A stretch of 64,000 nucleotides of DNA from Thermoproteota archaeon (GCA_027491555.1 JAOZGN010000019.1:1-64000), one strand, 5' to 3'; positions 16,175-25,800 are shown, counted from the first letter of the stretch. Made by a program: numbers and translations. Notes: generated by a model not told the origin, from the sequence alone.

Positions 16175-19100
16175 GTGAGCTTCACCAGTCCGGTTTCAGA
16201 TCAGGAGGCCTTGCCTCACAGGCTAGATAAGGTGCTCTTCGGGCTCCTCTCGCCGAGCGAGATCAGGAAGATCGGGTTCATTGAGATAAGGGAGCCTACC
16301 GCCTACGACGAGGGAGGGCTCCCCGTTCCCGGGGGTGTGCTGGACCCCAGGCTGGGCACCATGAACCCGAGGCAGAGGTGCCCAACCTGCGGGAACTTCC
16401 AAAACCAGTGCCCCGGGCACTTCGGCAGGATAGAGCTGGCCAGGCCGGTCATCCACGTGGGCTACGTCAAGAAGATCAAGGACATCCTGAACGCCACCTG
16501 CTCCAAGTGCGGGAAGCTGCTCCTTCCCGATGAGGAGAGGCAGAAGTTCATTGAAGAGGCAAAGAAGTACTGGCAGGAGCACCCCGAGGAGAAGATCAAC
16601 GACAGTCTGACGAGGACAGTTAGGGCAGCCGTGAAGAAGTATCTGAGGAACCACGACATCTGCCCCCACTGCGGGGCCAGGGTCGAGAGTGTCGACCTGG
16701 AGGAGGTGCTCAAGTTCATCGTCAAGGACCCAGCCCCGAGGAGGCTCAGGCCCAACGAGATAAGAGATTGGCTAGAGAGGATACCCGATGAGGATGCGAT
16801 GGTCCTAGGGTTCAACCCCGAGAGGGCCAGGCCAGAGTGGGCGGTCCTCACGGTTATCCTCGTTCCGCCCCCAAGCGTCCGACCGTCGATATTCCTTCAG
16901 ACCGGTGAGAGGTCCGAGGACGATCTGACCCACATGCTGGTAGAGATCCTCAAGGCGAACAAGAAGCTGAGGGACTCCATTAACTCTGGGGCACCCAACA
17001 GCGTCGTGGAGAGCGAGTGGGACCTCCTGCAGTACTGGGTGGCCGTGTTCTACAGGAACGCCATGGCTGGCCTGCCTGTCGCAATGCAGAGGGGCACGAG
17101 GAGGCCCCTTAAGTCGCTGTTCCAGAGGCTCGAAGGCAAGGAGGGCAGGTTCAGGAAGAATCTGGTGGGCAAGAGGGTCGACTTCTCCAGCCGGACCGTC
17201 ATCTCGCCCGATCCCATGATCGAGATCGACGAAGTCGGCGTGCCGGTCGAGATCGCGATGACGCTCACGATCCCTGAGTACGTGAACGAGAGCAACATCG
17301 AGTGGCTCAAGGAGCTGGTGATGAGGGGCCCCGACCAGTACCCAGGGGCGAACTACGTCAGGAAGGGTGGCGGGATGCCCATAAGCCTGAAGGTCGTCAA
17401 GGCCAGGGGGCTCCTGGAAGAGATAGCGGAGAGCCTCCAACCGGGTGACGTGGTCGAGAGGCACCTGATGGACGGCGATTACGTGATATTCAACCGCCAG
17501 CCGTCCTTGCACAAGCTCTCCATCATGGGCCACAGGGTCAAGGTGCTCCCGGGCTCTACTTTCAGGCTTCACCCTGGGACCTGCCTCCCGTACAACGCGG
17601 ACTTCGACGGAGACGAGATGAACCTCCACGCCCCGCAGCTGATGGAGGCCAGGATCGAGGCTAGGGAGCTGATGAGCGTCACTAAGAACATGCTCTCCCC
17701 GAGAACCGGCGGTAGCATAGTCGGGGCCAGGCAGGACATGATCACCGCCCTCTACCTCCTGACGAAGAAGGGGACCGTCTTCAACAGGGAGGAGGCGTCC
17801 AGGCTCCTGGCAACCGTGGGGATAACGGAGCTCCCCGAGCCTGCCATTCAGTCGCCGGTGGAGCTGTGGACCGGGAAGCAGCTGATCTCCACGCTTCTCC
17901 CGCCTGACCTGGAGTACGAGACCACGGCTAAGCTCTGCAAGGAAAAGGAACTCTGCGAGTCGCCAGAGAGTCCAATCGAGGGCTACGTGCTCGTGATCAA
18001 CGGGAAGCTCATCGCGGGCGTGCTGGACGAGGGTTCAGTAGGCACCCTCGTAAAAGGGAAGCAGACAATCATAGACATCCTCATCAGGGACTACGGCGAG
18101 GAGAGGGCAGCCGAGTTCCTCAACAAGCTCCTGAGGCTCGCCGCCAAGAGCATACTACTCTACGGAGTGACGGTCACCCTCAACGAACTCATCCTTCTTC
18201 CCGAGGCCAAGGAGGAGCTTGAGAAGCTCTTCAAGAAGGCCGCGGAGGAAGTTGACAGGAAGGTAGCCGAGTTCGAGAAGACCAGGGGCGCCAAGAGGTA
18301 CATGACCAAGGAGGAGCTTCTCAGAGCCACTCTGGAGGAGCAGATGCTTGAGTTCGACATAGTTAGGTCCCTCGACGCCCTCAGGACACAGGCCACCGAA
18401 GTCATAGCGAAATACGTCAAGCCGGAGAGCCATGCCATGATAATGGCTAAGACGGGGGCCAGGGGCTCTATAGCCAACTTGGCTCAGGTTATGGGGCTCG
18501 TCGGCCAGCAGACCGTCAAAAGCAGGGTCGGCTTCGTGCTCACCAGCGGAAGGCCCAAGAAGGGGTTCAGGGAGAGGGCCCTCTCCTACTTCAAGAGGGG
18601 AGATCTGAGACTCGAGGCCAGGGGCTTCGTCAAGAACGGCTACATGGTCGGCCTCAACCCGGCCGAGTTCGTGTTTCACGCCATGACGAGCAGGGAGTCC
18701 CTGGTAGACAAGGGTCGGAGGACGGAGGACAGCGGGTATTTCTACAGGAGGGTCGCCAACTCGCTGAAGGACATCTACGTGGAGTACGACGAGACCGTGA
18801 GGGACAGCCTCGGCAGGATAATCCAGTTCGCGTTCGGTGGGGACGGAATGGATCCCGTCAAGCTGTTCAAGGGCGAGCCCGTGAACCTGAAGAAGGTCGT
18901 CAGGGAGGTCGTCAAGCCTGGGAAGAAGAAGAAGGGCGCCTCCAAGAAGAAGATAGAGGAGATCGTCAAGAGGGCGGAACTACCCTCGCATCTAGCGGAT
19001 CTGCTGTACGAGGCAAATGCAAGCGAGAAGGAGGCGAGGGAGGTCGTGGAGGAGGTGAAGAGGAGGCTAGAGGAGGCTAAAGTCGAGGTCCTGACGCCGA

Positions 19101-20134
19101 TAGGCATAATCAGCGCCCAGAGCATCGCAGAGCCGACGACTCAGATGGTCCTCAGGACCTTCCACGCCCCCGGAGTGCTCGCCATGGACGTCACCCACGG
19201 CGTGGAGAGGTTCAAGGAGCTGGTGTTCTACGTGAGCACGAGCACGCCGACTATGACCATCTACCTCAAGCCCGAGTATGCCAGGGATAAGGAGAAGGCC
19301 GAGGCGGCGGCCCGGAGGCTGAGGGAAGTCAGGGTCAAGGACCTCCTGAAGGAGTACAGGATAGACAACCTGGCGTTCAGTCTAGAACTCGTGCTCGACC
19401 GCGAGAAGATGCATGACAGCGGGGTTGACGACGAGGAGCTCGTCAACTTCCTCAAGAAGGCTGTCAAGGGGATCAAGGGGTCTGTGGAGCTCAAAGACGA
19501 TGTCATCAGGATATCCATGATAGAGGCCGCCGGGAGGGAGAAACCCTACCTGACTCTGAGGCAGTGGACACAGAGGATTATGGAGAAGAGGATAAGAGGG
19601 ATAGGAGGCATTGAAAGGGTCTGGGTGGAGGTCACGGAGCAGGGAGAGTTCGTCATCAAGACCAGAGGGTCTAACCTGAAGGAGGTCATCAAGCTGGACT
19701 TCGTCGACCCGACCAGAACGATAACCAACGACTGCAAGGAGATCTATGAGGTTCTAGGCGTGGAGGCGGCCAGGGCGTGCATACTCAACGAGCTCTCCAG
19801 AATACTGAGCGAGCAGGGTCTGGAGGTAGATAGGAGGTACGTGTCGCTGGTTGCCGACGCGATGACCCACACCGGCAAGCCTACTCCCCTGAGCCTACAG
19901 GCCTCCGGAGTTCCCTCTGGATTCTTCTCCGAGATGAAGACCCCTCTGAGCAAGATGGCGTACGAGTGGGTCTACCATGTCGTCCTCAACACCGCCAGAA
20001 GGGGCGAGGACAACCCCATCAAGGGCCCGCTCGACGCCTTAATTATGGGCCAGACCCCGCCTGTCGGGACGGGTAGGGTCGAGGTCAGGTGGGACTGGCG
20101 CAAGACTGAAGAGCTGCTCAAGGAGGTGACCTGA
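16175..20134 (+). CDS. rpoA: RNA polymerase largest subunit A, A' and A'' unsplit
   Basis: The 1319-residue chain joins the A' and A'' parts that are separate genes in most archaea. The clamp zinc site (CPTCGNFQNQCPGH) is at about 69-82, the catalytic NADFDGD at about 472-478, and the bridge-helix region with NPAEFVFHAMTSRE at about 826-839. A lysine-rich linker (KPGKKKKGASKKK, about 918-930) precedes the A''-like part, which holds the trigger-loop segment TTQMVLRTFHAPGV near 989. The GTG start follows GGGGGGTGG. The usual rpoA1/rpoA2 boundary falls near the linker, and no stop or start signal interrupts it. Confidence 0.97.
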   Translation: MSFTSPVSDQEALPHRLDKVLFGLLSPSEIRKIGFIEIREPTAYDEGGLPVPGGVLDPRLGTMNPRQRCPTCGNFQNQCPGHFGRIELARPVIHVGYVKKIKDILNATCSKCGKLLLPDEERQKFIEEAKKYWQEHPEEKINDSLTRTVRAAVKKYLRNHDICPHCGARVESVDLEEVLKFIVKDPAPRRLRPNEIRDWLERIPDEDAMVLGFNPERARPEWAVLTVILVPPPSVRPSIFLQTGERSEDDLTHMLVEILKANKKLRDSINSGAPNSVVESEWDLLQYWVAVFYRNAMAGLPVAMQRGTRRPLKSLFQRLEGKEGRFRKNLVGKRVDFSSRTVISPDPMIEIDEVGVPVEIAMTLTIPEYVNESNIEWLKELVMRGPDQYPGANYVRKGGGMPISLKVVKARGLLEEIAESLQPGDVVERHLMDGDYVIFNRQPSLHKLSIMGHRVKVLPGSTFRLHPGTCLPYNADFDGDEMNLHAPQLMEARIEARELMSVTKNMLSPRTGGSIVGARQDMITALYLLTKKGTVFNREEASRLLATVGITELPEPAIQSPVELWTGKQLISTLLPPDLEYETTAKLCKEKELCESPESPIEGYVLVINGKLIAGVLDEGSVGTLVKGKQTIIDILIRDYGEERAAEFLNKLLRLAAKSILLYGVTVTLNELILLPEAKEELEKLFKKAAEEVDRKVAEFEKTRGAKRYMTKEELLRATLEEQMLEFDIVRSLDALRTQATEVIAKYVKPESHAMIMAKTGARGSIANLAQVMGLVGQQTVKSRVGFVLTSGRPKKGFRERALSYFKRGDLRLEARGFVKNGYMVGLNPAEFVFHAMTSRESLVDKGRRTEDSGYFYRRVANSLKDIYVEYDETVRDSLGRIIQFAFGGDGMDPVKLFKGEPVNLKKVVREVVKPGKKKKGASKKKIEEIVKRAELPSHLADLLYEANASEKEAREVVEEVKRRLEEAKVEVLTPIGIISAQSIAEPTTQMVLRTFHAPGVLAMDVTHGVERFKELVFYVSTSTPTMTIYLKPEYARDKEKAEAAARRLREVRVKDLLKEYRIDNLAFSLELVLDREKMHDSGVDDEELVNFLKKAVKGIKGSVELKDDVIRISMIEAAGREKPYLTLRQWTQRIMEKRIRGIGGIERVWVEVTEQGEFVIKTRGSNLKEVIKLDFVDPTRTITNDCKEIYEVLGVEAARACILNELSRILSEQGLEVDRRYVSLVADAMTHTGKPTPLSLQASGVPSGFFSEMKTPLSKMAYEWVYHVVLNTARRGEDNPIKGPLDALIMGQTPPVGTGRVEVRWDWRKTEELLKEVT

Positions 20135-20136
20135 TC

Positions 20137-20445
20137 GTGCCGGACCTTGATAAGGAGATCTGGCTGGCGTACTCTACTGGTAGGGTTTTGATAGGGGCTA
20201 GGAAAGTCATTAGACTGCTGAAGACGGGGACAGAGAAGCCGAAGCTCATAGTACTGGCGAAGAACGCGCCTGAGGCTATCAGGAGGGAGATAGAGTACCT
20301 CGCCCAGATGGCCGGCGTACCTGTGATCTTCCACGAGGGAGGAAGCCTCAGCCTAGGGAGGGCTATGAGGAAGCCGTTCTTCGTCTCAGCCGCGGCCATA
20401 ATGGAGGAGGGCGAGTCCTCCATCCTTGAGGTGGTCTCCACTTGA
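20137..20445 (+). CDS. rpl30e: Ribosomal protein L30e
   Basis: The 102-residue protein has the L7Ae/L30e fold with STGRVLIGARKVIRLLK, IVLAKNAPEAIRREI and the C-terminal ILEVV strand. It starts with GTG 2 bp after the rpoA stop and overlaps the NusA start. Its position between RNA polymerase and NusA is the standard archaeal order. Confidence 0.95.
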   Translation: MPDLDKEIWLAYSTGRVLIGARKVIRLLKTGTEKPKLIVLAKNAPEAIRREIEYLAQMAGVPVIFHEGGSLSLGRAMRKPFFVSAAAIMEEGESSILEVVST

Positions 20446-20906
20446 GCGGGAGGGGCTCGGCCCCCGGCAAGGTCGTGCTCACGGAACAGCAAGTGAGGTA
20501 CCTACAGCTCTTCCAGACCATGCTCGGGGTCCCGGCCATCGACGTGGTGGAGGATCCAGAGGAGAACAGGCTCATCTTCGTGGTGTCTCCCGGAAACCTG
20601 GGGGTGGCCGTCGGCAGAGACGGATCCAAGCTGAAGGCGATGAGGCGGATGCTCTGGAGGGATCTGAAGAAGGACATCGAGGTGGTCGAGTACAGCGACG
20701 ATCCAGTGAGGTTCATCAAGAATCTTCTCAGCCCAGCGCGCGTTAGCTCGGTCAGGATAGTGAAGAGGGGACAGTCGAGGATAGCTATCGTCAGGGTGCC
20801 AGAAGAGGACAAGAGCGTGGCCATAGGGTCGGGAGGAAGGCGGATAAGACGCGCGAGGATACTGGCAAAGCGTTGGATGGGGATAGATAACGTTAAAATA
20901 GCCTGA
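20442..20906 (+). CDS. nusA: NusA-like transcription factor with two KH domains
   Basis: The 154-residue protein consists of two KH domains without the S1 and N-terminal domains of bacterial NusA, as is usual in archaea. KH motifs appear as GNLGVAVGRDGSKLKAM (about 64-80) and KSVAIGSGGRRIRRA (about 125-139). It binds RNA during elongation or termination. The TTG start overlaps the L30e stop by 4 bp, so it is translated from the RNA polymerase mRNA. Confidence 0.93.
   Translation: MSGRGSAPGKVVLTEQQVRYLQLFQTMLGVPAIDVVEDPEENRLIFVVSPGNLGVAVGRDGSKLKAMRRMLWRDLKKDIEVVEYSDDPVRFIKNLLSPARVSSVRIVKRGQSRIAIVRVPEEDKSVAIGSGGRRIRRARILAKRWMGIDNVKIA
20892..20901 (+). promoter_or_regulatory. Possible internal TATA box before S12
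   Basis: GTTAAAATAG near the end of the NusA gene would start transcription near 20922, 40 nt before the S12 ATG. A short inverted repeat, GCGAG/CTCGC, follows at about 20907-20920. It may add transcripts for S12 and S7 beyond read-through from the RNA polymerase promoter. The evidence is the motif alone. Confidence 0.35.
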
Positions 20907-20961
20907 GCGAGACTCCCTCGCCGAGGAGTGAGAATAAGCGGGCTTGAGAGGGGAGTTGCTA

Positions 20962-21402
20962 ATGGGAAAGAAATCTCCAGTCGGGCTGTACGCTGCTAGG
21001 ACCCTAAGGGAGAAGTACAAGGAGAAGAGGTGGCACGACTGGAAGTACAGGAGGAGGGTCCTCAGGCTCAAGGAGCGGTTCGATCCGCTCGAGGGCGCGC
21101 CCATGGCCAGGGGAATTGTGATAGAGAAGGTCGGTCTCGAGGCTAGGCAGCCACACTCTGGGCTCAGGAAGGCCGTCAGGGTCCAGCTGGCGAAGAACGG
21201 TATAGTTGTGACGGCCTTCGCCCCCGGCGACGGCGCCCTGAACGTGATAGACGAGCACGACGAGGTGATCATAGAGGGAATCGGCGGCTCTAGAGGGAGG
21301 AGCTACGGCGACATCCCTGGAGTCAGGTACAAGGTCATCAAGGTCAACAATGTCTCTCTGCAGGCCATTCTGACGGGCAAGAAGGAGAAGCCGACGAGGT
21401 GA
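20962..21402 (+). CDS. rps12: Ribosomal protein S12
   Basis: The 146-residue archaeal/eukaryal-type S12 (S23e in eukaryotes) contains the conserved decoding-site segment [15 protein letters not shown] and the C-terminal [11 protein letters not shown] use ATG 20962, preceded by GAGGGGAG, instead of the in-frame TTG at 20944. It sits after NusA and overlaps or abuts S7, the standard order of the archaeal RNA polymerase/str cluster. Confidence 0.97.
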   Translation: MGKKSPVGLYAARTLREKYKEKRWHDWKYRRRVLRLKERFDPLEGAPMARGIVIEKVGLEARQPHSGLRKAVRVQLAKNGIVVTAFAPGDGALNVIDEHDEVIIEGIGGSRGRSYGDIPGVRYKVIKVNNVSLQAILTGKKEKPTR

Positions 21403-21407
21403 ATTAC

Positions 21408-22049
21408 ATGAGCGAGGAAGAGAGAATCGAAGAGATCGGAGAAGGTCCTCAGATAAAGCTGTTCGGTAAGTGGTCTCTCGACGACATCGAGATCGAGAAT
21501 CCGGCTCTCAAAGGCGTCATCTCCGTTAAGCCCGTCTACCTGCCGCACTCGGGCGGCAGGCATGAGCACAAGCCGTTCGGCAAGCTCGAAGTAATGATCG
21601 TGGAGAGGCTGGTCAACAGGCTAATGATGCAGGCAAAGAACGCCGGCGTCAAGAAGGACCACGTGAACAGCAAGAACCAGGGTAAGAAGCTCAAGGCCCT
21701 CAGGACCGTCAAGTACGCGTTCGAGATAATCGAGTTGAGGACTGGGGAGAATCCCGTGAAGGTCCTCCTGAAAGCCATAGAGAACGCCGCTATCAGGGAG
21801 GAGGTCACCAGGATCATGTACGGCGGGGTCACCTACTTCCACGCGGTCGACACGTCTCCGACGAGGATGGTGGACCTTGCCTTGAGGAACATAGCCCAAG
21901 GGGCTGCGATAAGGGCATTCAGGAGCCCCATGTCGTTGGCCGAGGCGCTCGCGGAGGAGATAATAGCAGCCGCGGAGTACGACAGGGCCAGGAGCCACGC
22001 CATCAGGAGGAAGGAGGAGATCGAGAGGATCGCCCTCAGCTCCAGGTGA
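21408..22049 (+). CDS. rps7: Ribosomal protein S7
   Basis: The 213-residue protein matches archaeal S7 with [35 protein letters not shown] and the C-terminal [17 protein letters not shown] 21408 is favoured because GAGGTGA lies 5 bp upstream; GTG 21399 overlaps the S12 stop and is an alternative. S7 initiates assembly of the 30S head. EF-2 or EF-1alpha, which often follows S7 in archaea, does not follow here. Confidence 0.97.
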   Translation: MSEEERIEEIGEGPQIKLFGKWSLDDIEIENPALKGVISVKPVYLPHSGGRHEHKPFGKLEVMIVERLVNRLMMQAKNAGVKKDHVNSKNQGKKLKALRTVKYAFEIIELRTGENPVKVLLKAIENAAIREEVTRIMYGGVTYFHAVDTSPTRMVDLALRNIAQGAAIRAFRSPMSLAEALAEEIIAAAEYDRARSHAIRRKEEIERIALSSR

Positions 22050-22064
22050 GCTGGGGGTAGGAAC

Positions 22065-22074
22065 CTATTTATTC
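22065..22074 (+). promoter_or_regulatory. TATA box of the Sm-like gene
   Basis: CTATTTATTC in the S7-LSm spacer is the only AT-rich block and is placed to start transcription near 22096, about 30 nt before the ATG at 22127. Confidence 0.6.
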
Positions 22075-22126
22075 CCCTGACGTTCCTCTCTTTCTTACCC
22101 AGAGAAGTGGGGAGCGGTGATATGGG

Positions 22127-22366
22127 ATGCAAAAAGGTCAGCAGTCTCCCCTGTCCTACCTTAAGGCTGCCTATGGCGGCGAGATAGTCGTTCGCCTGAA
22201 GAACGGAATAGAGATCGCGGGTAGGCTCCGCAGCTTTGACGACATGATGAACCTGGTGCTCGACTCCGCCAAGGAGAGGGATCCCCACAGCAAAGAGGTC
22301 AAAAGGAACGTCGGGACGCTGTTCATCAGGGGGAACAACGTCCTCTTCATCACGGTGGAGGAGTGA
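22127..22366 (+). CDS. Archaeal Sm-like RNA-binding protein (LSm)
   Basis: The 79-residue protein has Sm1 (GEIVVRLKNGIEIAGRLRSFDDMMNLVLD) and Sm2 (FIRGNNVLFI) motifs and forms ring-shaped oligomers that bind U-rich RNA. Two ATG codons are close together (22120 out of frame, 22127 in frame). In many archaea L37e follows LSm, but here the next gene is convergent and L37e is absent. Confidence 0.95.
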   Translation: MQKGQQSPLSYLKAAYGGEIVVRLKNGIEIAGRLRSFDDMMNLVLDSAKERDPHSKEVKRNVGTLFIRGNNVLFITVEE

Positions 22367-22378
22367 TCCGCCAGAGGG

Positions 22379-23674
22379 TCAACTCGAGCGTAGGAGGCGC
22401 CTCCAAGCCCTGAGCGCCACGTAGCTGTAGAAGAGGGGTAATAAAGCCGTTAAGACGATCGTGAAGGCGGTCAACCTAGAAACACGGTCTTCTCGGGACT
22501 TTTCTGCCTTTTCAAGGGCCGCAGAGGCTTCTAGCAGCACGGCGTCAAGCCTCTCATAGAGGTCCGGTAGGTTAGTCGGCTCTGTCCGTCTCATTGCCTC
22601 AGTCAGGTTGGCTGCTTCCTTCAACTTCTCCGCGGCAAGCCCTAGGAGGTCTCCAGGCGCTCCCAAGTTCTTCAGCCGTTGAAGGGTCGAATTGAGATCG
22701 TCCACCCGGGATTCCGCTAATGAGACGTAGGCCGACGAGATTCCTGCCAGAGCCTCTTGTGTGAGGTTAAATGCCAAGATCGCGAGTCTAGCCGCGCTGG
22801 CATTCCCCTCGTATGCCGCGCGGCGCGCCTCGTAGAGGAGATAGTCCGCAGAGGCGAGAAGGTCGGCGGCGCCCGCCTCAAACACTGGGACGCCCTGCGA
22901 GGCAGCCCTCCCCAGAAGGAGCTGAGCCTGCATGAGGGACTGATTAGCCGCCTCAATAAGGACCAGGGCCTCCTCCAAATTCACGGCAGGTTTCTCTGGA
23001 GCGACGAAAGCTAAGGTCGAGTTCTCGAACACGTAGAGTCCCACGTACAGCCTAGCGGTTATTTGGAGGCGTCTGGCATCCTCAGGCGCCACCACGGAGG
23101 TCACCACGCTCCCGGATGACTCAGCCAGGGGAGAGGAGTACACCTTGGTCCCGTTGACTAGGATGTCGAGCTTCGGAGAGACCTCCGGCGGGAGGTTGAG
23201 TACCAGGTAGGTCACGTTCACCCTCGCAGACCCCCCGGGCGTGATGGGGACCTCATCCACCTTGAGCGTCACTCTGCCGACCAGGTCGGGCTCACTCAGC
23301 CTCAGCATTGTGGGCGATCCGCTGAAAATCACGAGCCTTCCAGTAGTCTTTTCTCGCCCCACCAGCTGAGGTAGGGCGTAGTAGATCCCGGGCTTGCTTC
23401 CCAGTGGGGGGGTGAAGGTGGTCTCTAGGATGTTAGGGGAAATCTCCACAGGTAGGAGGTTCTCGAGGCCCCAGGGGAGCGACAACCTCAGGCCGGTGAT
23501 CGTCACCCCAGGTGGGACCACCGTGAGGTTCACCCTAACCTTACAGGGAAGCCCAATGTAGCAAGGGCTCGAGATTGAGGTCTGGAAGGCGGCCTCACCT
23601 GGTCGCGCGGCACCCGCTGACATCGACATGATCAGCAGCATGAGGAGAACCGGCGCCGCGCGAACGAACCTCAT
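22379..23674 (-). CDS. Membrane-anchored surface protein, unknown function
   Basis: The 431-residue protein (from ATG 23674) has a signal peptide (MRFVRAAPVLLMLLIMS up to about residue 25) and a beta-rich extracellular half with two Cys in the SSPCYIGLPCKV segment. An alanine/leucine-rich helical stretch rich in Asn-X-Ser/Thr sequons follows (about 235-385), and then a C-terminal transmembrane helix and a basic cytoplasmic tail (about 400-431). It resembles a stalked surface protein. I recognise no enzymatic motif. An upstream in-frame ATG at 23731 would bury the signal peptide. A TATA box at 23701-23709 lies about 30 nt before the chosen ATG. Confidence 0.8.
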   Translation of the reverse strand: MRFVRAAPVLLMLLIMSMSAGAARPGEAAFQTSISSPCYIGLPCKVRVNLTVVPPGVTITGLRLSLPWGLENLLPVEISPNILETTFTPPLGSKPGIYYALPQLVGREKTTGRLVIFSGSPTMLRLSEPDLVGRVTLKVDEVPITPGGSARVNVTYLVLNLPPEVSPKLDILVNGTKVYSSPLAESSGSVVTSVVAPEDARRLQITARLYVGLYVFENSTLAFVAPEKPAVNLEEALVLIEAANQSLMQAQLLLGRAASQGVPVFEAGAADLLASADYLLYEARRAAYEGNASAARLAILAFNLTQEALAGISSAYVSLAESRVDDLNSTLQRLKNLGAPGDLLGLAAEKLKEAANLTEAMRRTEPTNLPDLYERLDAVLLEASAALEKAEKSREDRVSRLTAFTIVLTALLPLFYSYVALRAWRRLLRSS

Positions 23675-23700
23675 GTTGTCGCCCCTATCCACCGCCGAAC

Positions 23701-23709
23701 CTTTAAAAC
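23701..23709. promoter_or_regulatory. TATA box shared by the surface protein and DUF460 genes
   Basis: CTTTAAAAC reads as a TATA element in both directions. Its midpoint is about 30 nt from the ATG on the minus strand and about 42 nt from the TTG at 23746 on the plus strand. It is the only AT-rich block in the divergent spacer. Confidence 0.55.
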
Positions 23710-23745
23710 GCCCAACGCGGGCCGCGTACACAGGGTCGCCCCCTG

Positions 23746-25800
23746 TTGAGGTACCTGCGGATTCCCGTCCTGGGGGTAGACATTAAGGCAGGATCCCCCA
23801 GGGGCAGGGCAGCGCCAAAGTACTCAGCTTGCTTACTGCCTGAGCAGGGAGAGCCTGAACTCTTCGACGGCATCACTCTCCCCGAGGTCCTGCAGATAGT
23901 CAGGCGAATGTCTCGAGGGTACCTCGCGGTCGACAACATATTCGAACTGGCGAAGGACTCGAGGTCCCTCAAGAGGCTCGTAGCCTCGATCCCAGAGGAG
24001 GTCAAGATCATCCAGGTGACCGGCCCACCTGGAGAGGGAGTCCCACTGCGAAAGCTCGCGCGGGATGCCGGGCTGGAGTACGACGGCAAGCCCGGGTCGC
24101 TTGAGAGCGCCAAACTCATCGCGGAGCTGGCGGCTCTGGGATACGGCTCCGAGGTGGTGGCCTTCAACCCGGAGTACAGGGTCGTGATATCGAAGAACAG
24201 GAGCGTGAGGCAGGGTGGATCAGGGAGCGCTAGGTGGAAGAGGTTCATCGAGGCGGCCATCCTTAGTGAGGCAAATCGGGTGTCTGCCGAGTTCGACAGG
24301 GCGGGCGTAGATTACGACCTCTACGTCGAGAGGGGGCCTGGTGGGCTGAAGAGGGCTGAATTTATCGTCTACGCGCCTAAGGAGAGCATCCTCCCGGTCG
24401 TGAGAGAGCACGAGTGGGGACCCGTCAAGGTTCACATAGAACCCTCCTGGAAGAAGAGGATCGAGTTCACGAGGACCGAGCTCAGCAGAAGGCCACGGCC
24501 CATTATGGTTGGGATAGATCCCGGAATGTCTATCGGAATCGCTGTGATGGACCTCTACGGTCGCATACTCGGCCTTGAAACGCTGAGGAGGGCCTCGAGG
24601 TCCGAGGTGATCGAGACCCTAGCCCAGTACGGCAGGCCAGTCCTCATAACAACCGATGTGTCCCCGCCGCCGAAGAACGTCGTTAAGATTGCCCAAGCCT
24701 TCGGGGCCAGGCTGGTCGTGTTGAACGAGCACATGAAGATCGAGGACAAGATTAAGATCGTCAGAGAGTTTGAGGAGAGGCAAGGCATTTCAGTAGGCTC
24801 GTCCCACGAGAGAGACGCCCTGGCGCCGCTGATCAAGGTCTACCAAAGGATGAGGATCCTCTTCGAAAAGGCAGAGGGGCACTTGAGAGAGAGGGAGGGC
24901 GGCCCGGGACTAGTGGATAGGACTAGGTTATACGAACTCCTGACGAGGGGGGCTTCCATAGTGGAGGCCATAGAGGGCTCCAAGATATGGAGCGGGGAAG
25001 AAGACCGTCAGGAGGAGCAGGTTGAGACCCTCAAGGCTAAGCAGATAGAGATCATAGAGCTTAGGAGAATACTGAGATCCAAAATTGAGAGGATCAAGTC
25101 TCTGGAGGAGGAGCTAGAGTACTACAGAGAGAGAGTTGGGGAGCTGGAGAGGCAGATCACCAAGCTCATGGAGGAGCTGGATAGGATAAGGAAGCAGAGG
25201 AAGAGGGAGCTAGAGAGAGATAGGCTGGTCTCTCAGCTCAGGGAGAGGATCCGCGAGTTGGAAGCGGACATCGGGAGGAGGGATGCTCTCATAGACTCGC
25301 TGAGGGCGGAGCTCCGGTCTCTAAAGGAAGATGTGGCGAGGGGAGATCTAGGCCCAGGCTGGGTGCCCATCAAGGCCGTAGAGAGTCTCTCCAGGTCAAC
25401 ACTCGAGGAGGCCATGGCGAGAGGGGTCCTGTCGGAGGGAGATGTTGTGCTAGTCGGGGACGCGTCCAGCGCCGGACCGAGGTCGGTGAGGCTTCTCAAG
25501 GATGCGGGAGTCTGGGCTGTCATCTACTCCAACTCTCCTCCCCCACCTGAGGTGCTATCCATGATGGAGGAGGAGGGGATCGTCGTGGCTGGCGCTGATT
25601 CGGTGGAGGTCCGATGGAGGGGAGCGATCCCCCACGTCAGTGAGGAGTTCCTGCTCCAGGTCGCCGCAAGGAGAAAGCCTCCTCAGGAGCCTGTCGAGGA
25701 AGAGAGCGAAGCTGGAGAGAAAGAGGGTGGTGGGGACATCTTTAGCATAGTCTGGGAGTATAGGAGGAGCCTCCTGGATGAGAAGAGCGCGACACATTAA
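23746..25800 (+). CDS. DUF460 family protein, RNase H/RuvC-like fold with coiled coil
   Basis: The 684-residue protein belongs to the archaeal DUF460 group. An N-terminal region of about 250 residues precedes an RNase H-like domain with IMVGIDPGMSIGIAVMDLYG (about 254-273), the strand VLITTDVSPPP and the acidic helix SSHERDALAPL (about 348-358), giving three candidate metal-binding Asp/Glu. A long charged coiled coil follows (about 420-550) and then a C-terminal alpha/beta domain. A nucleic-acid-cleaving or binding role is inferred; no biochemical function is known to me. It starts at TTG 23746. Confidence 0.85.
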   Translation: MRYLRIPVLGVDIKAGSPRGRAAPKYSACLLPEQGEPELFDGITLPEVLQIVRRMSRGYLAVDNIFELAKDSRSLKRLVASIPEEVKIIQVTGPPGEGVPLRKLARDAGLEYDGKPGSLESAKLIAELAALGYGSEVVAFNPEYRVVISKNRSVRQGGSGSARWKRFIEAAILSEANRVSAEFDRAGVDYDLYVERGPGGLKRAEFIVYAPKESILPVVREHEWGPVKVHIEPSWKKRIEFTRTELSRRPRPIMVGIDPGMSIGIAVMDLYGRILGLETLRRASRSEVIETLAQYGRPVLITTDVSPPPKNVVKIAQAFGARLVVLNEHMKIEDKIKIVREFEERQGISVGSSHERDALAPLIKVYQRMRILFEKAEGHLREREGGPGLVDRTRLYELLTRGASIVEAIEGSKIWSGEEDRQEEQVETLKAKQIEIIELRRILRSKIERIKSLEEELEYYRERVGELERQITKLMEELDRIRKQRKRELERDRLVSQLRERIRELEADIGRRDALIDSLRAELRSLKEDVARGDLGPGWVPIKAVESLSRSTLEEAMARGVLSEGDVVLVGDASSAGPRSVRLLKDAGVWAVIYSNSPPPPEVLSMMEEEGIVVAGADSVEVRWRGAIPHVSEEFLLQVAARRKPPQEPVEEESEAGEKEGGGDIFSIVWEYRRSLLDEKSATH

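Noticed and set aside
14656..16185. 509-codon open frame antisense to RpoB
   Set aside because: It has no recognisable motif and lies wholly within a conserved RNA polymerase gene; it is a shadow frame.
16175..20134. Search for an rpoA1/rpoA2 boundary or intein
   Set aside because: No stop codon, internal start signal or intein splice motif was found at the linker; the frame is continuous.
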